NCBI GenBank assembly: GCA_030704615.1
Contig: CM060732.1
Coordinates: 39,909,053-39,973,052, forward strand
Direction of reading: 5' to 3'
Length of the DNA: 64,000 bases
From: Takakia lepidozioides
Lineage: Eukaryota > Streptophyta > Takakiopsida > Takakiales > Takakiaceae
Numbering within the stretch: the first letter of the stretch is position 1; every line of letters starts with the position of its first letter. The notes under the pieces are model-generated. The model searched no databases, had not been told where the DNA came from, and saw only the letters and a list, made by a program, of their open reading frames with translations. This document shows, piece after piece, positions 1 to 10,000 of the stretch. Both the position numbers and the translations under genes were made by a program.

Positions 1-589
1 TTGATCACATTAATGGAACACATTCATTTTTGACGGCTCCTTTAGTAGGCCAATACACAGTTTTCATCATAACAGAGCCGTCGGAATCACACGTGTGGAA
101 GGGCAGTATAACCGAGAGTCATTCTGGGGCCCAGTCAGGCCGCTGAATGTAGGGAAGAGGAAGTGGGAGTAAAGTGCAAGTCAAGTGCACTTGCTAAAAT
201 TGATAACTGAATGTGGACAAAACTTGGTCTGTTTCTGAGCAAAATTCAGAGGGTGAGTCACGCATGCCTTGTATGGCATGAGTAGAGAAAATTTTTGTTT
301 TTGCAAAATGAGAAACCTGGGAGCGACAGCCCACAATTCATGCCCTTGAGGAGGGAGGAAAAATTAACCCCCTTTCATTTATGGGCCATGAGACCTACAC
401 AGGACGATCAACACCCCGACATACCGTCACCAACAATCCCACACACACCACACACGGGGCAGGGCAGCGGGTTTGAACTCCGAACCAACTGTGCACTTGA
501 CTTGAAATTCACCCTCTTATTATTATTATTTTTAAAATCGATACTGTCCGTTAAAGATCTATACAAAAACATTTACTATAAATATAGAC
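1..589. other. unrecognised sequence left of hAT MITE
   Basis: There is a 123-codon open frame at 295-666 on the + strand, but it resembles no family I know and its last 26 codons lie inside the transposon that begins at 590, so it is probably spurious. I see no RNA gene or clear repeat here. Confidence 0.5.
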
Positions 590-1407
590 CAGTGTTGTGC
601 GGGTTCTGCCTTTGTAAGGAACCCGCCGGGTATGGGTCCAGGTTTGTCAACACGGACTCGGGTTAGGGTCGGGGTAGTTGTTGGGAAATATTAGCGGGTT
701 CACGGGTTCGGATCCAGGTCCTAATTTATTGATTAAATAAATTATTAAAAATAAGATTAATTAGGGATAAAATTATTTTTGACTGGAAAAAACTTTAAAT
801 CCTAATAATGAATTTTATTTTAAGAGACATTCCTTCAAAATATGCCATGAATATGAATATGTATACCACGAATAAGAATTAAAATAGAAGTTTGAGTTCC
901 ATTTTCTATTTTTCAATATTAATTCTTTAAACATGTTAAGAATAGTAATATGCCTCAAGGGTAGATCACTAGGGCATGGATGTGTGGAATCTGGCATAAT
1001 AATAATATATGACGTCTCTTTTGGGAGGTGTAAATTATGGTCCCAAAGGGCACAACTTTGTGACACCACTCCGTGGATTGAGCCCACAACCGCTTTTGAG
1101 GTGGTATGTGGGCATTACCACTGGCCTACCACGTGGTGGGGCTGGCTGCTGGAGTGGCCTATTGCTGCTCGTCCCCTCCACACATATGACAAAACCTACC
1201 GCATGCCCCATCTAAAATTAAGACCCGACCTGCTACATTTGCCCCGTGGGTAGGGTAGCGGGTTTAACGGGTTCTGGACCCAGCAGGTCAGGGTCCAGGT
1301 TATTTCTGATAGCACGGGTCCGGGTGCGGGTCCGGGTGCGGGTCCGGGTAAACCGGATCCTAACCCGCCGGGTACCCGCCTTCAAAACCGGGACCCGCAC
1401 AACACTG
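590..1407. mobile_element. non-autonomous hAT element (818-bp MITE), CAGTGTTG family
   Basis: The segment starts with CAGTGTTGTGCGGGT and ends with ACCCGCACAACACTG, a 15-bp perfect terminal inverted repeat. It is flanked by an exact 8-bp target duplication ATATAGAC (582-589 and 1408-1415), the size made by hAT transposases. Subterminal zones are packed with CGGGT/ACCCG words, including a run of CGGGTCCGGGTG units near 1317-1352. No transposase is encoded, so it must depend on another element. A block near 1061-1110 resembles part of the larger hAT at 7495-7540, which suggests common origin with a related autonomous element. The boundaries are certain from the sequence; the family is inferred from end motif and duplication size. 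Confidence 0.93.
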
Positions 1408-2702
1408 ATATAGACCCCTTATTATGAGAAAATCTCGCGTTATGTACCAAGCCCAGCATGGTCTTGCCCTCAACCTCACCAAGAGGTATGCAATAGGTTT
1501 GTTGTATGGTAACAGAAACTATGGAGAGGGGATATTCACAAAGGTACATAAGGGGTCAGGTTTGAAAAGGGGGGGGGTGGGGTGTGAGGATTAGAGAGTG
1601 GTCCAGGAATTAAAAAGCAGGTGATATAGTAAGCCACACCACGACTTGAATTAGTAACCATCATGTAAGGGGGGTAAGAAAATAGAAGGCATGAAGCCGA
1701 CAACTATTAAATGGGGAGGGTTCGGGTTGCAAATAAGAAGGTATGGCATGCCGGTTTCTAGGGCTCACATGTGTCACAGGGCAACCTTCTACCTCGTGAG
1801 GATTCGGCGGGCTTTTAGAAGGGTCCCACCATCCTGAGAGGGTATATAAACGAGAGCCCTTGCCCAGTACTTACTATCACTTACTAGTTAATAAGTGGTG
1901 GGCTCTGCAGGCACAGGCCCCCAAAAAAAAGCATAAACACAAACCATAGGTATATTAATTAATAGGGACCAGCAAGGTGAATAAGCCCCCCCAATCATGG
2001 AGCAGTGGAGAGTTCTTTTGGAAGAGCTTTCCATAAATCTCATATATACTCTTGGGAGGTGTGGGCCAGGATTTTTCCCCCCTCCTCTTTTATTCGACTT
2101 TAAGGATGGATGAACGGTAAGTAGAAAGGGATGTACCTATTTTTGGCTTAGTCACCTTGTTTTATTATAGCAGCTAGTTTAAAATTAGAGACTATCCTAG
2201 ATGCTCGCTGCTGAAGCACATGGAATGTAATCTGGACAGCCAGTTAGCTGTTGCCACCTATCATTCCTAATTAACCATTTGGCACTTCTATTTAAACAAG
2301 GCCTTCGCGCCTAAATGGTGGTGGATTTGATTTCAAGAGTGCATGTGCGAAGTATTGGATGCTTGATTTCATCTAGTCCTCTAGTGGAGATTTTGTCTTC
2401 TCGGCAGGCAAGCTTTGCCAAGCAAACATCCTTGTTTATTGTTAAACCGGTAGAAGAACGGTAGAAGAAAGGGAACAAGGCGTGACATACACGCAGGCCC
2501 TGCCATCTACATAGATAAAACATAAATTTACAATTTGTATATGTTACATCTATATGATGTAAGATGTTTTAATACTAGTGTCATTTATAATTTATCTGAA
2601 TTAATAATTAATACCCAAAATTTTGAAATGAAAGATGGAATATTTCCAATGTATTATTTTGCATAAAGTTTGAATATGTGAAACCTTTTATTCTTTATAA
2701 AT
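1408..2702. other. unrecognised intergenic sequence
   Basis: There is no convincing gene. A 70-codon frame on the minus strand (2311-2523) has vaguely retrotransposon-like wording but no diagnostic motif. A TATATAAA box at 1843-1850 lies in a GC-mixed stretch and could belong to a decayed LTR, but I cannot find its partner. Confidence 0.4.
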
Positions 2703-3412
2703 GTTGGAGTGACTTTCACCGATATAGCCCAGAAGAATTTATCAAGAGTAATTATAAAAAGTTACCAAGTTACCAAATTATCAAAAGTTATCAAATTATC
2801 AAAAGTTATCATGATTTATTATGATTTACCAAAAATTATCATAAATTATCATAAATTATCATAAATTATCATAAATTATTATAAGTTATCAAATTACCAG
2901 AAGTAACTACCAAATTACTGAGAGTAACTCAAGAAACTGCTCAGGAAGCTTCCTAATGGATGAAACTTCTCAAGAGACTTCTCTTGGTCAATGAAGCTTC
3001 TCATGAGACTTCCTTCAGTTGAGGAAGCTTCTCAGGAGACTTTCTTTGGTTGAGGAAGCTTCTCAGGAGATTTCCCTTGGCTGGGGAAACTTCTTATGAA
3101 ACTTCCTAGTAGCCAGTATATATAGGAAGCGAGACTGAACACCCTTTAGTCTCGCCAACACAAGTTCATTGAGCTATTTTTGTTTCCAGTCTCGGTACGC
3201 CAGTCTAGCTTCCAGTACTTTAGTCCAGTTTCCAGTATTCCAGTATTCAATTCGAGTTCCAGTATCTTGTACTCTTGTCCATTGTTATAAAGATCATCTT
3301 AAATATTAATGTTTATCCATCATGCATTCGGTCACACCGACCTTGACTTCTTGTCTAGTCTTATATCTCCAGTCTAATCTTTTGTTTGTGTTCAGTCATG
3401 TTCTCGTCCCTG
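2703..3412 (+). mobile_element. putative solo LTR-like segment
   Basis: It begins TGTTGGAGTG and can be closed at CCCTGACA near 3412, giving the TG..CA borders of an LTR. Inside are an ATTATCATAA-rich tract (2755-2905), a 31-bp tandem repeat (2962-3106), a TATATA box at 3117-3123 and then a C/T-rich CCAGT-repeating leader (3185-3270), which is the order U3 enhancer, promoter, R/U5. I find no matching second LTR, no clear primer-binding site and no flanking duplication, so both the borders and the call are tentative. Confidence 0.4.
2962..3106. repeat. 31-bp tandem repeat, about 5 copies
   Basis: Units begin with GAAACTTCT or GAAGCTTCTCA at 2962, 2993, 3024, 3055 and 3086, an exact 31-bp period with base substitutions only. 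Each unit holds GAAGCTTC, itself a palindrome, followed by a TTGG spacer. The position just upstream of a TATA box fits an enhancer array in an LTR U3. Confidence 0.85.
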
Positions 3413-4800
3413 ACAGTGACAATTGACTAGTGGTTGATCAATTTTCTGATTGTGTCAAACATTTGCAAATTATTTCTTGTACGTGTAGATTAGCTGTTTT
3501 ATCATGCTGTGGGGACAAACATGAATCATTAGTAAAACTACAATTCATTAACAAATAAATCGTATATAAGAAAAAATCCATAAATTTGCGTTGTGTTCTC
3601 GCTCGGCAAGGTACCATTTAGTGTCCACATCAAAAGAAAGAAAACATAAAGACCTCCATCAAAATAAAAAATGGCTTTTTAAGTCGACAATTAAAAATAT
3701 AATCCCACCTTTTTATGAAAAAAGAAAAAAAAAAGAAAAAAAAAAGGCCGAACTGAAAATAACTAGGGAAAAATTATGTTTGCATAATACGACATGTCTA
3801 GAAACTTAACATTAAAAACAGGACACAATTACTTTTTATACATGACACATGCTTATATTGACAAAGATAGGATTCAACCCACCTAAAAGAGACCAATTAG
3901 ATTAAACGTAGTGGAAATGCTCATGTAACCATTAGTGGACCATCAATCAATAGCACATTTTCACTCAATTTTGTGTTGGGTAAGTAGTGGCTAGCAAGCT
4001 TAGTAAGCCTTTATATCCAAATGACACTTCAACCTAAAAACACAATCATAAAAAAGATACATAATGAAGTTGAAAAGTAATAAAATAGCACATATTCGCC
4101 TCAATACTTCAATCAACGCAACACTCATTTGTAGCACTTATACATATCACTCATACATAACACTGATAATGGCACTTAGACCAATGTTCATTATGTGGGA
4201 TTACAAAAGGTGGGATTACATTTTTAATTGTCGACTTGAAGAGCCATTTTTTTATTTTGATGGAGGTCCTTATGTTTTCTTTCTTTTGATGACGTTAAAA
4301 CCATATTGTCGTTAAAATAAGTTACATGTTGGAATTGAAACCTTTATATAATTCAAACATGTAGAGCGACACAACATCGAATTCAACACTTCAAAACAAA
4401 ACTCAGTTCCAGAATTTATTCACAACACTTACTTATTAATACTGATAGTAAGGTCAAAACGTCAAAACGTTAGAGAAGAGAAGAGAAATTATCTATAATA
4501 CAAATTGATATCATTAGGAAATTAATAAGATCTACATACTAAAATTGATACTTTGATTTTTATTTTTTATTTTTAATGAAACCCCTGAACAAGGAAAAAA
4601 CAAAAGTGTTAAAAAAACAAAAACTTTCTTTTTTTCTCTGCTAGTGGGAACTTATACAACTTGGCAGCAAGCTTCATTACATCCCTGCAATAAGAAAATA
4701 AGATCGTTAAAAACATAATCAATAAACAATGCATGAACCCTCTGCACTTAAATGAAAGACCTGTGTATTACCAAACACAAACTAACTCTTTTGGCAACGG
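3413..4800. other. AT-rich sequence without recognised gene
   Basis: Short open frames (3591-3809 and 4064-4315, +) are low-complexity or unrelated to any family I know. An A-rich purine run lies at 3719-3748. Nothing else stands out. Confidence 0.5.
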
Positions 4801-4812
4801 TCATAAGAAGAT

Positions 4813-5356
4813 TTAGTCAAATTTGAGGGTATGACAGCGGGTGGCTAGGTTGGCAAGACCATTCATATCAACATCCACCAATTTTGTGAGTGTTATATCC
4901 AGCACTTGAAGAGATTTTGCAGTTTCTGCTAGGGTTGCAAGGCACTGAATAGCCCCATAACTGTGAACTACAGCTTCTGTTAGGTTTAAAAAAATCAAGT
5001 TTTCGCAAAGCATTTGCACATCCGTGATTAACAAACGCTTCAACCTCAAGTGTGTCAACGATTTGTAATTTCTGGTCAGGATTTTGACCCAAGGAGTGGT
5101 GCATGCCCCCCAAAGGTTCGGTAACAACAATAAAATATCAATTTCAGAATTTTTCAAACAAAATTGAGGAATTTACTTTAGTTCTGCAGCCAAATTCTTC
5201 TACTCCATCCTGCAAGCACTCTGTAGTACTGTTGTAAAATCGGCCTCCCACAATTTGTACGCCTCGAAACAAACTAGGTAGTTGTTTTGAAATTCCTTCA
5301 TGTAAGAACGACAACTCTTCCGATGCTTTCTCAAGGGTCCCAAGATACTTCATCAA
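4813..5356 (-). pseudogene. leucine-rich-repeat (F-box/LRR-like) gene remnant
   Basis: Two minus-strand blocks are coding-like. The downstream one (5157-4813) has LRR spacing: SLTHLRLKRLLITD, LIFLNLTEAVV and SLQVLDITLTKLVDVD, each with the LxxLxLxx pattern, and ends in a stop at 4813-4815. The upstream block (5356-5144) is helical and ends near a possible donor (GTAAAT at about 5174). Together they could be the last exons of an F-box/LRR protein. No F-box is visible upstream, because a Pack-MULE begins 128 bp beyond at 5484. Either the 5' end was lost or it lies in sequence I do not recognise. The LRR pattern is seen; the F-box assignment is a guess. Confidence 0.45.
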
Positions 5357-5483
5357 CTGCTACATCCAAGGACGGCAACTACTCTCTCTTCCTCATCCAA
5401 TCTCCTGTAAAATAACAAGAACATAAACTAGTAAAGAAGACAAACTTGACCAAACCAAGAACAAAAATTAACTACTCTCTAAA

Positions 5484-5549
5484 GCCTCTCATTTTAAGAT
5501 AATAGCGTCTTCAATGGGCACGAGCGAGGTGGCCGGTGGGCCCCGCGCA
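5484..5549 (+). repeat. left terminal inverted repeat of Pack-MULE (66 bp)
   Basis: All 66 bases match the reverse complement of 6962-7027. The first mismatch is at 5550 against 6961. Confidence 0.95.
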
Positions 5550-6004
5550 TGGAGGCCCGGCTCCGCCCACAAGCGCCTGCACCCGCCGCGCGGCCAGTCC
5601 CCGCCCATGAGTCCGCTGCCCTCCAATCTGCCAGTCCGTTGCCCTGCAGTCTGTCCTTGGGGTGCACCCCAGCCAACCTGTACCAGCCACGTGCGTGCAT
5701 AGGAGGGGGTATTTTAAACCCCCCCATGTACAACATTATACATACATAGGGGGGGTGAGAAACACCTTAAATTCTAGCGACGACCCTTCGGAAGCTAGTT
5801 TAGCGTAGAGCAGGAATAGGGTGCCATAGTGCCACATCATCGTCGCCACGTTTCGTAGACACGTTATCGTCGTCGTCAATTTCTTTGGACCCTGCCCGAA
5901 ATGCCCGAAATCACCGAACTTGTCCCTCACGCGTTGCCGCTTCTTTCTCGCTCGCTGTCTCTGTGCACGTCTGCCTTTGTGCGCTAGGTGTGGTTGCTGG
6001 AATC

Positions 6005-6655
6005 ATGGCTGGTGTGGAGGATAGCACCAACAATGCAGGAGAAATTCACAACGGGGAGGAGAAGAAGCCTTTTGGAGGGGGGGAGGTCACATTAATCTGA
6101 AAGTGAAGGGTCAGGTATGGAAGCCCGTGGCATTTTTGTATGGGTTGTTTCCCATTTTTGTCAAATGCAGGGCTTCTAACTGCCAGGCCCAACTCCAGAG
6201 CTGTCACTGAGGACGGAGAGGAGATTTCAGCTGTACAAGCTCTCAAGCTCGCCGGAGTTGAGAAGCCCTTTGAGCTGCAACCAAAAGAGGGCCTCACCCT
6301 TGTTAATGGGATGGCAGTGGGGTCAGGCTTGGCATCAACGGTCTGTTATGATGGAAATGTATTAGCCCTACTTGCTGAGGTTCTCTCAGCCCTCTTTTGC
6401 GAGGTGATGCCATTAACTCACAAGCTGAAGCACCACCCAGGTCAGATGGAGGCAGCAGTCATCATGGAGTGGATTCTTGATGGAAGCTCTTACATGAAGG
6501 CAGCTGCTGCATTGCACGAGACTGACCCGTTTGAAGAAACCCAAGCAGGATCGTTGCTGCTGCGTACTTCCCCACAATGGCTGGGTCCGCAGGTACACCT
6601 CTTATGTGGTTCACAAATATATTTGGTTACATCAAATGACAGGGACTCTCAGTAG
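6005..6655 (+). pseudogene. captured phenylalanine ammonia-lyase fragment inside Pack-MULE
   Basis: From about 6170 to 6595 the reading frame of 6140-6655 gives blocks highly typical of plant [73 protein letters not shown] and [12 protein letters not shown] stretch of about eight residues normally present between CEVM and LTHK is missing. The Ala-Ser-Gly that forms the MIO cofactor, which lies upstream in PAL, is absent, so the product cannot be an active lyase. An ATG at 6005 opens a separate frame with a PAL-like polar N terminus (MAGVEDSTNNAG), after C/T-rich sequence resembling a 5' leader. It appears that a promoter-proximal piece and an internal piece were captured and joined. Any role would be regulatory, for example small RNAs against PAL. 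Confidence 0.85.
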
Positions 6656-6961
6656 ATTCTCCTCGTGAAGAAAGCTGCGAGAATTATGGTAATGGCAGGG
6701 GACTAGCCAACGGACTGGCGGGCAGACTGGCGGACTGGCAGACTGCTGGGCAGCGGACTGGCAGGCAGACTGACAGACTGACAGACTGCTGGGCAGTGGA
6801 CTGGCAGACTAGAGGGCAACGGACTCATGGGCGGAGGACTAGCCACGCGGCGGACGGGGGCGCGGGAGCGGGCGCTGCTGGTGGGCCACGGTTGCTGCAA
6901 CCGCACCCGCGGCTGGGCGACCGCGCGCAACGACGGACGGGGTGGGGGAGCCGTGCGTCTG

Positions 6962-7027
6962 TGCGCGGGGCCCACCGGCCACCTCGCTCGTGCCCATTGA
7001 AGACGCTATTATCTTAAAATGAGAGGC
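6962..7027 (-). repeat. right terminal inverted repeat of Pack-MULE (66 bp)
   Basis: Perfect reverse complement of 5484-5549. It is followed by the second copy of the 9-bp target duplication (7028-7036). Confidence 0.95.
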
Positions 7028-7055
7028 CTCTCTAAATGCGCCCATGCATTATTAC

Positions 7056-10000
7056 CAGTGTTGGGCGGTTATGAACTTTGGCCGGTTATAACCGTCTATT
7101 ATTAGACCGGTTATATATATATATATATATCCGGAGAGGTGCAAAAATAAAAAAACCGGATATAAACAGATCCGGCGGAGGCTAGGGGTTGAGATAACCG
7201 ACGGGCTTCGAGAACCGGCGAGCAAGTTTGGTTTTTTATTTATTGGTATCCGGCCATGGCCTTAAAAAGGGACCCGGTTATCAATAAATATTGTCAGCAT
7301 ATACCCTTGCTAAGATTAATGTGACACATCATTCCAAGGCGATCGGGTTTAGAAACAAGTTTCGCCACTAGGTTTGGTGTGAAGAATGCTTTTTGTCTTT
7401 TCATGGTGGCTAAAAAGATCCGTAGTAAACCTCCATTCATTGTGAGGCGGCTGCTGGATTCGACTGCTGGAGTACGTAATTAATTAGGTGTGGAAGGGCG
7501 GCAACCACCTCTCAAGCTATTGAGGTAGTATGCGGCCCCTCTTTCCATTTTGTTATTATGTTGGTTTAGTTTAGGATCTATGGAGCATGCACTGGCCTCT
7601 ATGATTTGTGGTGGAACCCACTTGAGAGTATGGAGGAGTCTTCAGATAGGAGCAAGCTATCTTACACAGATGTATGATGTGTGGTGGAACCCACATTTTG
7701 TGTGAAATAGCTAGAGGGACAGTGGGGCAGGTCCGATTGCAGGCCCATCTTGACTTGTAATTTAGGGTGTCTGGAGCATGGATGTCGTGGCCCTGCATCG
7801 TGTGATCATGTTGGAACCCACACTTTGTCGAGTAGTTAAAAGCTTTTCATGTGTTGTCTCTTGATCAACTTTTAGCTCTGCAACCAGATTTCTATCTTGA
7901 GGGCATTAAGTTACTACGAATTGAATGAGATGTGGGCAATGGATAGTCAATGTGCAGGTGCTTCTATGCATGATTTGATTTCTGATCACTCTGCCCCTAT
8001 ACGGGAATCTTTAGGATCTGCCAACAGTAACCATGCTACAGAATCATTGAATCCACATGTGGAGATTGGGAGTTTTGGGGGGCCCACGGAGAGCCGGGGA
8101 CCAAGTGAGCAAGTGGTGTCATCTAATGATGAGGAAGGGGAGCGACTATTGTTGGACAGTCAGCTACGACTCTTGTGTGAACAGGCCCGATTCTGGAAAC
8201 CTCACAATCGAAACTCTCCAACATGGGCGTTTTACAACATCAATGACAACATGCCAGTGGATGTAGCTAAGCCTTAGGTAATGCGATGCATTATCTGTCA
8301 TACTGCGCAGTTGGTCCCGCCATATTAGCATTACGCACCAGATGTCGAAAAGGTCTCATCACGTACTTCAAGGCCAACGACATCACAACGACGAGAAGAC
8401 ACGTTGAGGTAGAGCACTTGCGGGTGTCTTCAAAATATGAAGAGGAAGTAAATAGTAGAGAGAGGAATACTTTGGATCGACAGCCTGCTAAAAAATGTCA
8501 TGGTGTCAGTCCAACTGCAATTTCAGAATATTTTGGGGCTGTCAACCCATTCAAGAAAGATGACCTAGTCCAAAAGGCCTTTTGGAGGATCTGGTTTTGA
8601 TGGTCATTAAACAGTACATGCCTCTTAGGACAGTCGAGTCGACCTGGCTACAAAGAATGGCCCTCCGTCTATGTCCCAGGGTAGTCTTCCCAAGTAGAAA
8701 AGTTTTCACTGATGAGGTGCTGCCTTCACTAGTTGAGAGAACCTTACAAACTTTTGTTGTTCCTGCTTTGGCCTCTTGTGTCTCGACTACAGCGAGCTTT
8801 GATTTGTGGATGTCCAAAGGAGCCTATGATGTTTTTGCCCTCGTCATTAACTTCTTGTCATCTGATTGGGAACCAAAACATGTAACCATAGGCCTGTTTG
8901 AAGCCACAGAAACAAGTGGTCAGGCCATGGCCATGAAACTTCAGCAACTTCTTGCTAAGTTCTCTTTGACAAAAAAAATATTGTGCTATGTAAAAGACGA
9001 GGGTTCAAATTTGGCAAGCATGACACAAACACTCAAGTCAGTTGTGAGTTGTGACAATTTACAGTTGAAGGAACCTTTCTCTGGATCATGCTTTGGACAT
9101 GCTATATCAAAAGCATGCCAATACGTCACCACGGATGAGAAAGTATGTACAGGGTTATCTTATGTCTCCATCAAGGCTGCCCAAAGTGACATACAGAAAT
9201 GCATTACATGGCCTAAGAAGTCAGGTAAGGGCCGCCAGGAATGGCAGAAGGCATGCATAGATTCTGACATGCAGCCCCGCAAGCTTAATACTCCTGTCAA
9301 AACAAGGTAAGTTTGTTATTTTATGTTTGTTTGTACTATGATCATAATTAATGCATATGTAATCTGATGTAGGCCTAGTAATAATTATGTCTTTACTGTG
9401 TATACTTCTTTTGATGCTTTGTGACAATCTGGTCATCACTATTAATATTAATGTAAGCTGGTTATAATTACGTTTTGTAATCTGGTTGTTTATTGTTTAT
9501 AACCTAATCAATTTTCTTGCAATATTGTGGTCACCATTGATTGTTCATGATATTTGTTATGTGGTCACTCGTTGAATTTTGATGTAGTATCTATGGGGAG
9601 GGTGTAGGTTTGCAAGTAGGGTGTTGATGTTTGAGGATGCTCTACGTTTCCGAACCGCCATCAATTTATGCTACAGCCGTCAAACATTGGTCTTGCAAGC
9701 TCGAGTTCCCACCGGTAAAACTTGGGCTATTGCTGGGGCTGTTGTGAAAACACTATCTCCTGTTGTCACTAGTTGCGTGCTCAACCAAAGTCGAGGCCAT
9801 TGGTTGCTCACCGACGCTTTCAATGTGGCAGTAACCATGTCGTTGCAATTCCAGCGAGAGTGTGCAGCGATTACGATTGAAAATAGGTTTGTCGAAGCCT
9901 CACAAACAAATGGCTTTGACCGGGAGTTGGCTGATTTGAGTGTTGCAAATGAAGAAAGAAGTAATTGGTGTTTTGTCACATTTCTTGGCTTTCATGCATA

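Larger units (their letters stand above)
5484..7027. mobile_element. Pack-MULE (Mutator-like element) carrying PAL gene pieces
   Basis: The first 66 bp (5484-5549) are a perfect inverted copy of the last 66 bp (6962-7027), beginning GCCTCTCATTTTAAG. The element is bordered by an exact 9-bp duplication CTCTCTAAA at 5475-5483 and 7028-7036. Long inverted repeats with 9-bp duplications are the signature of Mutator-like elements. Inside the ends, inverted-related CTGGCAGACTG-type repeats (5613-5660 and 6705-6835) extend the arms imperfectly. There is no MULE transposase; the core instead holds a 5'-leader-like C/T-rich stretch and two coding blocks resembling phenylalanine ammonia-lyase, which makes it a Pack-MULE. 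The identity of the two arms implies recent movement. Confidence 0.93.

Noticed and set aside
295-666. 123-codon ORF as a gene
   Set aside because: It runs into the hAT MITE at 590, has no family resemblance and low-complexity composition.
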